Both the position numbers and the translations under genes were made by a program. This document shows, piece after piece, positions 46,583-55,440 of a stretch of DNA of 64,000 nt. The DNA is taken from assembly GCF_014654205.1 (NCBI RefSeq), contig NZ_BNAW01000031.1, positions 32,232 through 96,231 of the forward strand, written 5' to 3'. The notes beneath the pieces were generated by a model, which did not search any database, had not been told where the DNA came from, and was given only the letters and a program-made list of their open reading frames with translations. Position 1 is the stretch's first letter. Every line of letters begins with the position of its first letter. The stretch is from Amycolatopsis bullii (GTDB taxonomy: Bacteria; Actinomycetota; Actinomycetes; Mycobacteriales; Pseudonocardiaceae).

Positions 46583-49108
46583 ATGTCCTCCCGAGAACAC
46601 CTCACCCGCCGTGATCTGCTCCGGCTCGCCGGAGGTTCCGCCGCTGCCGTCGCCGCCGCCCTCTGGCTGCCCGGGACCGCCGCCGCCGGGACGTTCAGCC
46701 CGATCCGGCCGCCCGCCACCCCGCTGATCGTCCGCTCGCCCTACCTGTCGACCTGGCAGGCCGCCGACAGCCTCCCCGGCACCTGGTCGAGCTTCTGGAC
46801 CGGCCACATCACCGCCCTCTGCGGCATCGCCCGCATCGACGGGACCGCCTACCTCTTCGCCGGCGCGCCCGGCAGCCCGGCCCTGACCCCGATGACGCAG
46901 GTGAGCCTCCAGGTCACCGGCACCCGCTCGAGCTACGTGCTCACCGGCGGCGGCGTGAACCTCACCGTCACCTTCTTCTCCCCGGTCGACCCGGCCAACC
47001 TGCAGCGCCAGTGCGTCCCGTTCGGGTACGTCACCCTCCAGGCCGCCAGCGCCGACGGCCGCGCGCACACCGTCGCCCTGCACTTCGACACCTCCGCCGA
47101 GTGGGTGCACGGCAACACCGCCACCCCGGTCACCTGGACCCAGCAGCAAGCCGGCGGGTACACCCTGCTCAGCTGCACCCCCGCGAACCCCGGCGTGCTG
47201 CAGGAGAACGGCGACCAGGCCAGCTGGGGCTCACTCGTGCTCGGCGCCCCGGCGTCGGGCACCACCTGGCAGATCGGCCAGGACACCGTCGTGCGCGCCG
47301 CCTCGGCGGCCCAGGGCACCTTGAACAACACCAGCGACCCCGCCCAGCCGCGGGCGATCAACGACCGGTGGCCGGTGCTGGCCTTCGCCAAGAACCTCGG
47401 CACGATCCCGGCCGGTGGCAGCTCGGCGCCGTTCACGCTCTCGATCGGGCACGTCCGCACCCCCGCGGTCCGCTACCTCGGCACCGAACTCCGTCCCTGG
47501 TGGACGCACTACTGGGGCAGCTGGCCGGACATGGCGGTGTGGTTCGCGAACGACTACGCCGCCGCCCTCAGCGCCGCCACCGGGATCGACCAGCGGCTGC
47601 ACGACGACGCCGTCGCCGCGGCCGGGGGCGGCAGCACCGGCGAGCACTACGCCGGGATCTGCGCGCTCGCCCTGCGCCAGGCGTTCGGCGGCACCGAGCT
47701 GGTCGACCGGGGCGGTGCGCCGTGGGCGTTCCTCAAGGAGATCTCCTCCAACGGCAACATGTCCACAGTGGACGTCACCTATCCGGCGTTCCCGGCCTAC
47801 CTCCACCTTTCCCCGGCCTACCTGCGGCTGCTGCTGGAGCCGCTGCTCGACTACGCCGAGCGCGGCGGCTGGCCGATGGCGTTCGCCGAGCACGACCTCG
47901 GCACCCACTACCCGGACGCGACCGGGCACAACGACGGCAACGAGGAGAGCATGCCGGTCGAGGAGTCGGCCAACATGCTGATCATGGCGGCCGCGCTGGT
48001 GCAGCGGCTGCCGCAAGCCGACGCCGCCGCCTTCGTGAACGCCCACTACCGGATCCTGCGGCAGTGGGCGGAGTACCTGGTCGCCAACACCCTCGACCCG
48101 GGCTTCCAGAACCAGACCGACGACTTCACCGGCTTCATCGCCCACAGTGCGAACCTCGCGCTGAAGGGGATCATCGGCGTCGGCGCGATGGGCGTCATCG
48201 CCGCGGCGGCGGGCAACGCGGCCGACGCCCAGCGGTACCGGTCGACGTCCCGCAGCTACGTCAGCCAGTGGGTGACGCTCGCCGAGGACGGCCAGCACCT
48301 GCGCCTGGCCTACGACCAGCCCGGCACCTGGAGCCTGAAGTACAACGGCTTCGCCGACCGCGTGCTCGGCCTCGACCTCGTGCCGCTCGGCGTCGCGGCG
48401 CAGGAGGCCGCCTGGTACCAGGCCCGCGCGGGCGCCCACGGCGTCCTGCTCGACCCGCGAAACAACTACACGAAGGCCGACTGGGAGCTGTGGACTGCGG
48501 CCTGGCTCGCCGACCAGCCGAACATCCGCACCACCCTGGTCGAAGGCGTCTACAGCTACGCGAACACCACGCCCCAGCGCGTGCCGTTCTCCGACTGGTA
48601 CGTCGTCGCCGACGCGACCCAGCGCGGCTTCCAGGCCCGCCCGGTCGCCGGCGGCTACCTGGCGCTGCTGACCCGGCCGGCCGCGTCGACGACGGTGTGG
48701 CGGAAGCTGCAGAACCAGCGGTCGGGCAAGGTCCTGGCCGTCCAGGACATGTCGCTGGCCGACACCGCCGAGGTCACGCAGTGGTCGGACAACGGCACCG
48801 CCGACCACCTGTGGGCCGTCGTGGACAACGGCGACGGCACGGTCCGGATCGTCAACCGCAACAGCGGCAAGGTCCTCGCCGTGCACGACCAGAGCCTCGA
48901 CAACGGCGCCCACGTCCAGCAGTACCGTGACAACGGCACCCCGGACCACAACTGGCGGATCGTCGACGCCGGCGGCGGCTGGTCGAAGCTCGTCAACGTC
49001 CGCAGCGGCAAGGTCATGGCGGTCGACCAGCAGTCCACGGCGGACGGTGCCCAGGTGACCCAGTGGGACGACAACGGGACCCCCGACCACCTGTGGCGGT
49101 TCGCCTGA
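46583..49108 (+). CDS. Secreted glutaminase-family (DUF4964/5127/4965/1793) enzyme with ricin-type lectin
   Basis: 841 residues. A twin-arginine signal (RRDLLRLAGG, about 9-18) predicts Tat export. The N-terminal part has the DUF4964 start PLIVRSPYLSTW and the DUF5127 beta-sandwich; the central (alpha/alpha) barrel of DUF4965/DUF1793 includes WFANDYAAALSAATGID, FLKEISSNGNMSTVDVTYPAFPAYL, HDLGTHYPDATGHNDGNEESMPVEESANM and WTAAWLAD. The last 140 residues form a ricin-B/CBM13 beta-trefoil (three repeats of SGKVLAVxDxSLxD...VTQW.DNGTxDHLW). Fungal and bacterial relatives are annotated as glutaminase GtaA, but the architecture suggests a glycosidase-like enzyme; the true substrate is open. ATG 46583 follows GGAAGGGG. 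A LacI-type operator lies upstream. Confidence 0.85.
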   Translation: MSSREHLTRRDLLRLAGGSAAAVAAALWLPGTAAAGTFSPIRPPATPLIVRSPYLSTWQAADSLPGTWSSFWTGHITALCGIARIDGTAYLFAGAPGSPALTPMTQVSLQVTGTRSSYVLTGGGVNLTVTFFSPVDPANLQRQCVPFGYVTLQAASADGRAHTVALHFDTSAEWVHGNTATPVTWTQQQAGGYTLLSCTPANPGVLQENGDQASWGSLVLGAPASGTTWQIGQDTVVRAASAAQGTLNNTSDPAQPRAINDRWPVLAFAKNLGTIPAGGSSAPFTLSIGHVRTPAVRYLGTELRPWWTHYWGSWPDMAVWFANDYAAALSAATGIDQRLHDDAVAAAGGGSTGEHYAGICALALRQAFGGTELVDRGGAPWAFLKEISSNGNMSTVDVTYPAFPAYLHLSPAYLRLLLEPLLDYAERGGWPMAFAEHDLGTHYPDATGHNDGNEESMPVEESANMLIMAAALVQRLPQADAAAFVNAHYRILRQWAEYLVANTLDPGFQNQTDDFTGFIAHSANLALKGIIGVGAMGVIAAAAGNAADAQRYRSTSRSYVSQWVTLAEDGQHLRLAYDQPGTWSLKYNGFADRVLGLDLVPLGVAAQEAAWYQARAGAHGVLLDPRNNYTKADWELWTAAWLADQPNIRTTLVEGVYSYANTTPQRVPFSDWYVVADATQRGFQARPVAGGYLALLTRPAASTTVWRKLQNQRSGKVLAVQDMSLADTAEVTQWSDNGTADHLWAVVDNGDGTVRIVNRNSGKVLAVHDQSLDNGAHVQQYRDNGTPDHNWRIVDAGGGWSKLVNVRSGKVMAVDQQSTADGAQVTQWDDNGTPDHLWRFA

Positions 49109-49132
49109 TCCCGGTTTGCGACACTGGCGCCC

Positions 49133-50281
49133 GTGTGCGCCGACTTCACCCGGATCCACCGCTTCCTCGAGGAGCGTGACCCGCCGACGCCGTGCCTGGT
49201 CGTCGACACCGACGTCGTCGCGGCGCGGGCGCGGGAGTTCGGCGCGGCGTTCCCCGGCGCGCTGATCCGGTACGCGGTCAAGGCCAACCCGGCGCCACCG
49301 GTGCTCGACGCGCTGGTGGCGGCCGGGATCGGCTTCGACGTCGCCGGCCCGGCCGAGCTGGAGCTGTGCCTCGGCCGCGGGGCCGATCCGGCGGACATCG
49401 CCTACGGCAACCCGATCAAGAAACCGCGGGACATCGCCTTCGCGTTCGGCCGCGGGGTCCGGGAGTTCACTTCGGACGCCCCTGCCGACGTCGACCACCT
49501 GGGCCGGTACGCGCCCGGCTCGGCCGTGTCGATCCGCGTCGTGCTCGACGCGCCGGACTCGGCGACCCCGTTCGGCCGGAAGTTCGGCTGCGCCCCGGCC
49601 GAAGCACTCGACCTGGTGCTGCGGGCGGCCGAGCGGGGGCTGCGGCCGGGCATCGCCTTCCACGTCGGCTCGCAGCAGCCGGACGTCACCGCCTGGCCGA
49701 TCGGCATCGCCGCGGCGGCGAAGCTGTTCGGCGAGGCCGCGGCGCACGGCGTCGCGATGACGCGGCTCAACCTCGGTGGCGGCTTCGCGACGACCCACCG
49801 CACGGCCGTCCCGCCCTTGGCCGCGTACGCGTCGGCGATCGCGTCGGCGCTGGACACGTCGTTCCCGGGCGGCCGGCCGGAGCTGCTGCTCGAGCCGGGC
49901 CGGGTGCTCGTCGCGGACGCCGGCCTGCTGCGGACCGAGGTCGTGCTGGTCGCGCACCGGGACGAGCGGCGCTGGGTGTACCTCGACATCGGCCGCTACA
50001 ACGGGCTCGCCGAGGCCGAGAACGAAGCGATCGCCTACCGGGTCGAACCGGTGGACGCCCACGACGGCCCGGACGGCCCGGTGGTCCTCGCCGGGCCCAC
50101 CTGCGACGGCGACGACGTGCTCTACCAGCGGACGCCGTACCGGCTGCCGGTGTCGCTGGGCAGCGGCGACCGGCTCGACCTGCCGGGCACCGGGGCCTAC
50201 ACCGCGAGCTACGCGTCGGTGGCGTTCAACGGGATCGAGCCGCTGCGCACGTACTGCATCGGGCGGTGGGGAGATGCCTGA
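49133..50281 (+). CDS. Ornithine (type III PLP) decarboxylase
   Basis: 382 residues of the alanine-racemase-fold decarboxylase group. The PLP lysine is Lys50 in IRYAVKANP; GFDVAGPAELELCL, GIAFHVGSQQ, NLGGGF and LLLEPGR follow; Cys324-Asp325 in GPTCDGDDVL is the active-site pair of ornithine/lysine decarboxylases. It should make putrescine (or cadaverine) in the cytoplasm. It starts with GTG 49133 and overlaps speD by eight bases, forming a three-gene polyamine operon. Confidence 0.92.
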   Translation: MCADFTRIHRFLEERDPPTPCLVVDTDVVAARAREFGAAFPGALIRYAVKANPAPPVLDALVAAGIGFDVAGPAELELCLGRGADPADIAYGNPIKKPRDIAFAFGRGVREFTSDAPADVDHLGRYAPGSAVSIRVVLDAPDSATPFGRKFGCAPAEALDLVLRAAERGLRPGIAFHVGSQQPDVTAWPIGIAAAAKLFGEAAAHGVAMTRLNLGGGFATTHRTAVPPLAAYASAIASALDTSFPGGRPELLLEPGRVLVADAGLLRTEVVLVAHRDERRWVYLDIGRYNGLAEAENEAIAYRVEPVDAHDGPDGPVVLAGPTCDGDDVLYQRTPYRLPVSLGSGDRLDLPGTGAYTASYASVAFNGIEPLRTYCIGRWGDA

Positions 50282-50633
50282 CGTGGGCCGGTTCACCGGG
50301 CGGCACGTGCTCGCCGAGCTGCACGGCGTCGATCCGGGCCTGTTGGACGACCCGGTGCGCCTCGGGGAGCTGCTGCGGTCCGCGGTGACGGAGGCGGGTG
50401 CGACGGTCCTCGACGTCGTCGCGCAGCGGTTCACGCCGCAGGGCGCCACGGTGATCGCGCTGCTGGCCGAGTCGCACGCCTCCGTCCACACCTACCCGGA
50501 GCACGGGTCGCTCTTCGCCGACGTGTTCACCTGCGGGGAACGCGCGGATCCCGAGCACGCCCTGCGGTTGCTGGCGGCGTCGTTGCACGCCGCGTCCGTC
50601 CACCTGTCGGTCCTCCACCGGGGAGAACGCTGA
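50274..50633 (+). CDS. speD: S-adenosylmethionine decarboxylase proenzyme
   Basis: 119 residues, the short prokaryotic form. The self-cleavage motif is ESHASVHTYPEHG, with Ser67 giving the pyruvoyl cofactor; SLFADVFTCG follows with the catalytic Cys. It makes decarboxylated AdoMet, the aminopropyl donor. ATG 50274 lies inside the end of the decarboxylase gene, and the stop overlaps the speE start (TGATG). Confidence 0.95.
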   Translation: MPDVGRFTGRHVLAELHGVDPGLLDDPVRLGELLRSAVTEAGATVLDVVAQRFTPQGATVIALLAESHASVHTYPEHGSLFADVFTCGERADPEHALRLLAASLHAASVHLSVLHRGER

Positions 50634-51505
50634 TGCCCCTGATCCACGAACCGGTCGGCGACGGCCTCACCCGCGTCTGGGAGGTCGGCGACGTGCGGTT
50701 CCACGAGCGCACGCCGTACCAGGAGGTGCTGATCGGGACGACCGCGCAAGGGGTTTCGCTGTTCTGCGACGGCGAGCGCCAGAGCACCGAAGCCAGCCAG
50801 CTGGTCTACCACGAAGCGCTGATGGTGCCCGCGCTGCTGCTGGCCGAGCAGGTGCGGCGGGTCCTGATCGTCGGGTCGAGCGAGGGGGTCGCGAGCGAGC
50901 TGGCGGTCGCCGCGGGCGCCGGGCTGGTCGACCACGTCGACATCGACGAGCGGGCCGTGCGCGCGTGCGCCGAGCACCTGCCCTACGGCTACACCCCGGC
51001 GGACCTCGCGCGGGCCGAGCGCGGGGACGGCCCGATCCGGGTGTCCTATGCGGACGGCTGGGCCTTCCTCGCCGCGGCCGAAGACCGGGGCGAGACCTAC
51101 GACGTGGTCGTGATCGACCTGCCGGACGAGACCACCGATCCGGCCGCGCAGCACAATCGCTTGTACGGCAAGGAATTCCTCGCCCGCTGCGCCCGCCTGC
51201 TGGCGCCGGGCGGGGTGGTGACCTGCCAGGCGGGCTGCCCGACGCTGTGGCGCAACGAGACGCTGCGCGCGTCCTGGCGCCGGTTTCGCGAGGTGTTCGG
51301 TGCGGTGCTGTACTTCGGCTCCGACGAGCACGAATGGGCGTTCCTCTCCGGCCGCGCGGAGCCGGTCGGGAACCCGGGTGCGCTGGTGGCCCGGCGGTTC
51401 GCCGAGCGGGGGACCGCGGCGGCGACGCTGGACGCCGAAGCGCTGCTCGGCGGCTGCACCCCGCCGCGTTCCCTGCGCACCGGTGGTCCGGATCAGCCGT
51501 CTTGA
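50633..51505 (+). CDS. speE: Spermidine synthase-like aminopropyltransferase
   Basis: 290 residues. The N-terminal strand domain has YQEVLIGTTAQGVSLFCDGERQSTEASQLVYHEALM; the Rossmann domain has VLIVGSSEGVASELA, VDHVDIDERAV and DVVVIDLPDE. It moves an aminopropyl group from decarboxylated AdoMet to putrescine. The GxGxG loop is GSSEGV rather than GGGDG, as in bacterial branches that may use other amines, so spermidine is likely but not certain as product. Confidence 0.9.
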   Translation: MPLIHEPVGDGLTRVWEVGDVRFHERTPYQEVLIGTTAQGVSLFCDGERQSTEASQLVYHEALMVPALLLAEQVRRVLIVGSSEGVASELAVAAGAGLVDHVDIDERAVRACAEHLPYGYTPADLARAERGDGPIRVSYADGWAFLAAAEDRGETYDVVVIDLPDETTDPAAQHNRLYGKEFLARCARLLAPGGVVTCQAGCPTLWRNETLRASWRRFREVFGAVLYFGSDEHEWAFLSGRAEPVGNPGALVARRFAERGTAAATLDAEALLGGCTPPRSLRTGGPDQPS

Positions 51506-51690
51506 CCTTCGATTCCCCGAATATCGAGCCCCGGGAAAGATGAATGAGCGGGAAATGGATTTCCCGTGCTCGGCGCTTCTCTCGTGTTACTCCGTTCAGT
51601 GGCCGTCGAAAAGGTTGCGATCGCGCTACGATCCTCTCCGCGCGCGATCATCATCACCACCAGGCACCGTGGCCCAATGGGAGGAGCGTC

Positions 51691-52317
51691 ATGCTCGGTA
51701 TGTCGGTCGTAGGCGCAATGATTCTGTCCACCCTCGTCGCTCCCTTCGATTCCTCGGTGGCATCGGCCCCGAGCGAAAAGATCACGCTCGACATCAAGAC
51801 GATCAACGGTTCCGGCTGCCCGGCGGGCACGGCCGACGCCTCGGCCGACGTCGCCGCCGACAACACCTCGTTCACGGTGCACTACAGGAACTTCACCGCG
51901 AAGGCCGGCGGGGGCGCGTCTGCGCTCGAGGCCCGGAAGAACTGCCAGATCAACGTGCTCGTCCACGTGCCACAGGGGTTCACGTATGCGATCGCCGAGG
52001 CGGAGTACCGCGGCTTCGCGCACATCGAGAGCGGGGCGAGCGCGCTCGAGCAGGCGAACTACTACTTCACCGGGACCGCGCCGACCGCCCGGGTGCGGCA
52101 CACCTTCCCCGGCCCGTTCCACGGCGTGTGGCGCGCTTCCGACGTCACCGACGTGGCCGAGCTGGTGTTCGCCCCGTGCGGGGAGAGCCGCAACCTGAAC
52201 ATCAATGCGGAACTGCGCGCCGACGCGGGTTCCTCGTCCGGTTCCAGTTTCATCGAAATGGATTCCGAACACGCGAGCGTGGACACGATTTACCATTTCG
52301 CGTGGAAGACCTGCTGA
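51691..52317 (+). CDS. Secreted DUF4360-family protein
   Basis: 208 residues. Signal peptide about 1-26, then the DUF4360 core: ITLDIKTINGSGCPAGTADASADVAADNTSFTVHY, CQINVLVHVPQGFTYAIAEAEYRGFAHIESGA, APCGESRNLNINAELRAD with conserved cysteines. The family is common in actinomycetes and fungi as small extracellular proteins without a known role. GGGAGGAG precedes ATG 51691, which also fits the signal peptide. Confidence 0.87.
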   Translation: MLGMSVVGAMILSTLVAPFDSSVASAPSEKITLDIKTINGSGCPAGTADASADVAADNTSFTVHYRNFTAKAGGGASALEARKNCQINVLVHVPQGFTYAIAEAEYRGFAHIESGASALEQANYYFTGTAPTARVRHTFPGPFHGVWRASDVTDVAELVFAPCGESRNLNINAELRADAGSSSGSSFIEMDSEHASVDTIYHFAWKTC

Positions 52318-52341
52318 ATTCCGGCGGTCATTGTCACGGCG

Positions 52342-52374
52342 CCCGCTCACCGGAACCCCTCGCCGGTGAGCGGG
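52342..52374 (+). terminator. Intrinsic terminator after the DUF4360 gene
   Basis: A perfect 12-bp stem (CCCGCTCACCGG, 52342-52353 with 52363-52374), 9-nt loop and TTT after the stem, 25 bases after the stop. The remaining 52378-52717 shows no gene or recognisable site. Confidence 0.7.
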
Positions 52375-52717
52375 TTTGCCGCTGTTCAGACGTGGGTGAC
52401 CCGCTCGGATTCGAGGATCCGGACGTTCAGCCGTGCGGGCCGTCCGGGGGAACCCGCCGAGCACGGACTTCAGCCCCGGTGCCCCCGCAGTCGCGGGAAG
52501 GGCGGCCGAGGTTCTCCGCGGGGCCAGATGAGACGTGGATCACCCGGCCAGGCCGCGGCCGAAGTCAGGTCCGGGCCGGGCTCCGCTTTGTTTCGGGGCC
52601 CGGCACCAAGCGGCACCGTCGTTCGAACCGTTCCATCAGAACGGTGGCGATCAGGACGGCCACTGGGGTGCTCACCGCGATCCACATGTAGGAATAGCTA
52701 CCCAGCCCGCCGCGCTC

Positions 52718-53149
52718 TCAATCGCGCGCGGACAGCCGGGTGATCAGGTCCAGCAGGCCGGCGCGGAAGGCGTCGTCGTCGCCGAGCCCGCCGAGCAGGG
52801 CGGGTTCCGCGCGCACGGCCTCGTCGTGCACCGCGCGGCCGCTCGCGGTCAGCCGGGTCAGGTGGCGGCGGGCGTCGGCCGGGTCCGCCGTCCGGGTGAC
52901 GAACCCGGCCTTGGCCAGCCGGTCGAGCGTGCGGCTCATCGTCTGATCGGTCACCTGGCAGCGCTGGGCCAGCGTCCGCTGGGGGAGTGGCCCGTCGCGC
53001 AGCGTGTGCAGCGCGATGAGCCCCGCGTGGGTGAGGCCCATGCCGTCGAGCACGGCCACCCAGCGCTGCTCCACCAGCCGCGCGGCCACGGCCAGCAGCC
53101 GGCCGGTCGGCCAGGTGCTCAGGTCGGGTTCGGGGGTTGTGCTCACCAT
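52718..53149 (-). CDS. MarR-family transcriptional regulator
   Basis: 143 residues: LTHAGLIALHTLRDGPLPQRTLAQRCQVTDQTMSRTLDRLAKAGFVTRTADPADARRHLTRLTASG is the complete winged-helix domain including the R-D-R wing. ATG 53149 or GTG 53146 may be used; GGAG is better spaced for the latter. It is divergent from the MMPL exporter with a perfect palindrome between them, so it probably represses both. Confidence 0.9.
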   Translation of the reverse strand: MVSTTPEPDLSTWPTGRLLAVAARLVEQRWVAVLDGMGLTHAGLIALHTLRDGPLPQRTLAQRCQVTDQTMSRTLDRLAKAGFVTRTADPADARRHLTRLTASGRAVHDEAVRAEPALLGGLGDDDAFRAGLLDLITRLSARD

Positions 53150-53171
53150 CACTCCGGGTCGTCGTGCAGAA

Positions 53172-53189
53172 TGTTCAGCTTGCTGAACA
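53172..53189. promoter_or_regulatory. MarR-type operator between regulator and exporter
   Basis: TGTTCAGCTTGCTGAACA is a perfect 8-2-8 palindrome midway between the divergent MarR and MMPL starts (23 and 37 bases away). The size and position fit a MarR dimer site. Confidence 0.65.
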
Positions 53190-53226
53190 ATTGGGCGTGT
53201 TCGCGCTCGAAAGGACCTTAGCGACC

Positions 53227-55290
53227 ATGAACGAGAACCCGCGCCGCCTCCGCTGGCTGATCCCGGCCCTCCTGGTGATCGCCTGGCTCGGCCTGGGCGG
53301 GTTCGGCGGTCCCTTCGCCGGCAAGCTCGGCGAGGTCGCGAAGAACGACAACGCGGCTTTCCTGCCACGCTCGGCCGAAGCCACCGAGGTCGCCGACGAG
53401 CAGAAGGCGTTCAGCCCGCGCCAAGTGCTGCCCGCGACCGTCGTCGCCGAGCGCACGAGCGGCCTGACCGGCGAAGACCGCCGGTTCCTCGAGGCCAAGG
53501 CGCGGGAACTGGGCAGCGTCCCCGGCGTGGCCGGCCCGCTCGGCCGGCCGCAGCAGGCACCCCGGGACGACCAGGCCGCGCAGCTGGCGGTGCCGATCTT
53601 CGCCGACGGCAACCCGGCGGACGTCGTCAAGGAGGTCCGGGCGCACCTCGGCGGCGCTCCGGAGGGGCTCACCGTGCTCGTCACCGGGCCGGCCGGGCAG
53701 ATCGCCGACCTCGTCAAGGCGTTCGGGGGCATCGACGGCATCCTGCTGCTCGTCGCCGGCGGCGTGGTCGCGCTGATCCTCGTCGCGGTCTACCGCAGCC
53801 CGCTGCTGCCGTTCCTCGTCCTGCTGTCGGCGGTGTTCGCGCTCGGCCTGGCCAGCCTCGTCGTCTACCTGCTGGCGAAACACGACGTCCTGGCGCTGAA
53901 CGGCCAAAGCCAGGGCATCCTCTCGATCCTCGTCTTCGGCGCGGCCACCGACTACGCGCTCCTGCTGGTCGCGCGGTTCCGCGAGCAGCTGCGCGACACG
54001 CCGAGCCGGTTCGACGCCCTGAAGCTCGCCTGGCGCGCGACGCTCGAGCCGATCGCCGCTTCGGCGGGCACCGTCGTGCTCGGCGTGCTGTGCCTGCTGT
54101 TCAGCGACCTCAACTCCAACAAGGGACTCGGGCCGGTCGCGGCGATCGGTATCGGCGCCGCGCTGCTGGCCTCCACCACGTTCCTGCCTGCCGCACTGGC
54201 CCTGTGCGGGCGCGGCGCGTTCTGGCCGTTCAAGCCGGCGCTGGGCTCGCCGCACCCCGAGACGTCCGGGCTCTGGGGCGGGGTGGCGCGCCTGGTCGGC
54301 CGCCGCCCGCGCGTGGTCTGGGTGGTGACGGCGCTCGTGCTGGGCATCGGCGTCGCGTTCCTGCCGCAGCTCAAGGCGTCCGGCACCGCGCAGTCGGACG
54401 TCTTCCTGACCGAGGTCGAATCCGGGACGGGCCAGGAGATCCTCGGCAGGCACTTCCCGGGCGGCCTCGGCGCACCCGCGATCACGATCGCCGACGCGGG
54501 CGCGCTGCCCGCGGTCCTGCGCGCGTCCACAACAGACGGAGTGGCGCAGTCGTTCCCCTTGCCCGGCCCCGACGGCCGCCCCAAGGAGGTCGGCGGCCGC
54601 GTCCAGATCCTGTCGGTGCTGACCGATCCGGCGGACTCCGAGGCGGCGGTCGCCACGGTCGGCAGGCTGCGCGACGCGGTGCACGCGGTCCCGCAGGCGA
54701 ACGCGAAGGTGGGCGGCCCGACGGCGATCCAGCTGGACACGCAGCAGACGTCGAAGCGCGACCGGGCGCTGATCATCCCCATCGTGCTGCTGGTGATCTT
54801 CCTGGTGCTGGCGTTGCTGCTGCGGTCGCTGCTGGCCCCGCTGCTCCTGATCGCCACGGTGGTCCTGTCGTTCGCGGCGACGATGGGCGTGTCGGCGCTG
54901 GTGTTCAACCACGTGTTCGGATTCCCGGGCGCGGACCCGGTGGTGCCGCTGTTCGGGTTCGTGTTCCTGGTGGCGCTGGGGATCGACTACAACATCTTCC
55001 TGATGACCCGGGTCCGTGAGGAGGCACTGACGCGGGGGACCCGGGAGGGAACGTTGCGCGGGTTGTCGCTGACGGGCGGGGTGATCACGTCGGCGGGCGT
55101 GGTGCTGGCGGCGACGTTTTCGGCGCTGGCGGTGATCCCGATCCTGTTCCTGGCGCAGATCGCGTTCATCGTCGCGTTCGGCGTCCTGCTGGACACGCTG
55201 CTGGTGCGTTCGCTGCTGGTGCCCGCGCTGACCATCGACGTCGGGCGGCGCATCTGGTGGCCGTCGAAGCTGGCGCGCCGGGAAGCGTAG
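53227..55290 (+). CDS. MMPL/RND-family exporter
   Basis: 687 residues with two repeats of an N-terminal helix, an extracytoplasmic loop and a five-helix bundle (hydrophobic starts near 11 and 369). The bundle motifs GAATDYALLLVARFREQL and LGIDYNIFLMTRVREEA carry the conserved Asp-Tyr pairs of the proton relay. Homologues export lipids, pigments or antibiotics. AAAGGA lies 12 bases before ATG 53227. It is controlled most likely by the divergent MarR. Confidence 0.92.
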   Translation: MNENPRRLRWLIPALLVIAWLGLGGFGGPFAGKLGEVAKNDNAAFLPRSAEATEVADEQKAFSPRQVLPATVVAERTSGLTGEDRRFLEAKARELGSVPGVAGPLGRPQQAPRDDQAAQLAVPIFADGNPADVVKEVRAHLGGAPEGLTVLVTGPAGQIADLVKAFGGIDGILLLVAGGVVALILVAVYRSPLLPFLVLLSAVFALGLASLVVYLLAKHDVLALNGQSQGILSILVFGAATDYALLLVARFREQLRDTPSRFDALKLAWRATLEPIAASAGTVVLGVLCLLFSDLNSNKGLGPVAAIGIGAALLASTTFLPAALALCGRGAFWPFKPALGSPHPETSGLWGGVARLVGRRPRVVWVVTALVLGIGVAFLPQLKASGTAQSDVFLTEVESGTGQEILGRHFPGGLGAPAITIADAGALPAVLRASTTDGVAQSFPLPGPDGRPKEVGGRVQILSVLTDPADSEAAVATVGRLRDAVHAVPQANAKVGGPTAIQLDTQQTSKRDRALIIPIVLLVIFLVLALLLRSLLAPLLLIATVVLSFAATMGVSALVFNHVFGFPGADPVVPLFGFVFLVALGIDYNIFLMTRVREEALTRGTREGTLRGLSLTGGVITSAGVVLAATFSALAVIPILFLAQIAFIVAFGVLLDTLLVRSLLVPALTIDVGRRIWWPSKLARREA

Positions 55291-55399
55291 GGGCACGCCG
55301 GCCGCACGCCTGCTACAGCATCGGCACCCGGTCCCGGTAGTGCGCCGAAGTATTCGGAAAAGTCCATGCGTTCTCGTCGGTCAGGCGACTGAACCCGTG

Positions 55400-55411
55400 T
55401 GGTCTAGACCA
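55400..55411. promoter_or_regulatory. DasR-type (GntR/HutC) operator
   Basis: TGGTCTAGACCA is a perfect palindrome identical to the core of the dre element bound by DasR, the GlcNAc/chitin regulator of streptomycetes. It ends 29 bases before the SDR start, where it would overlap the promoter. Confidence 0.55.
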
Positions 55412-55440
55412 TTCTGGGGTTCGTTGGCTAGTCTGCGCCG

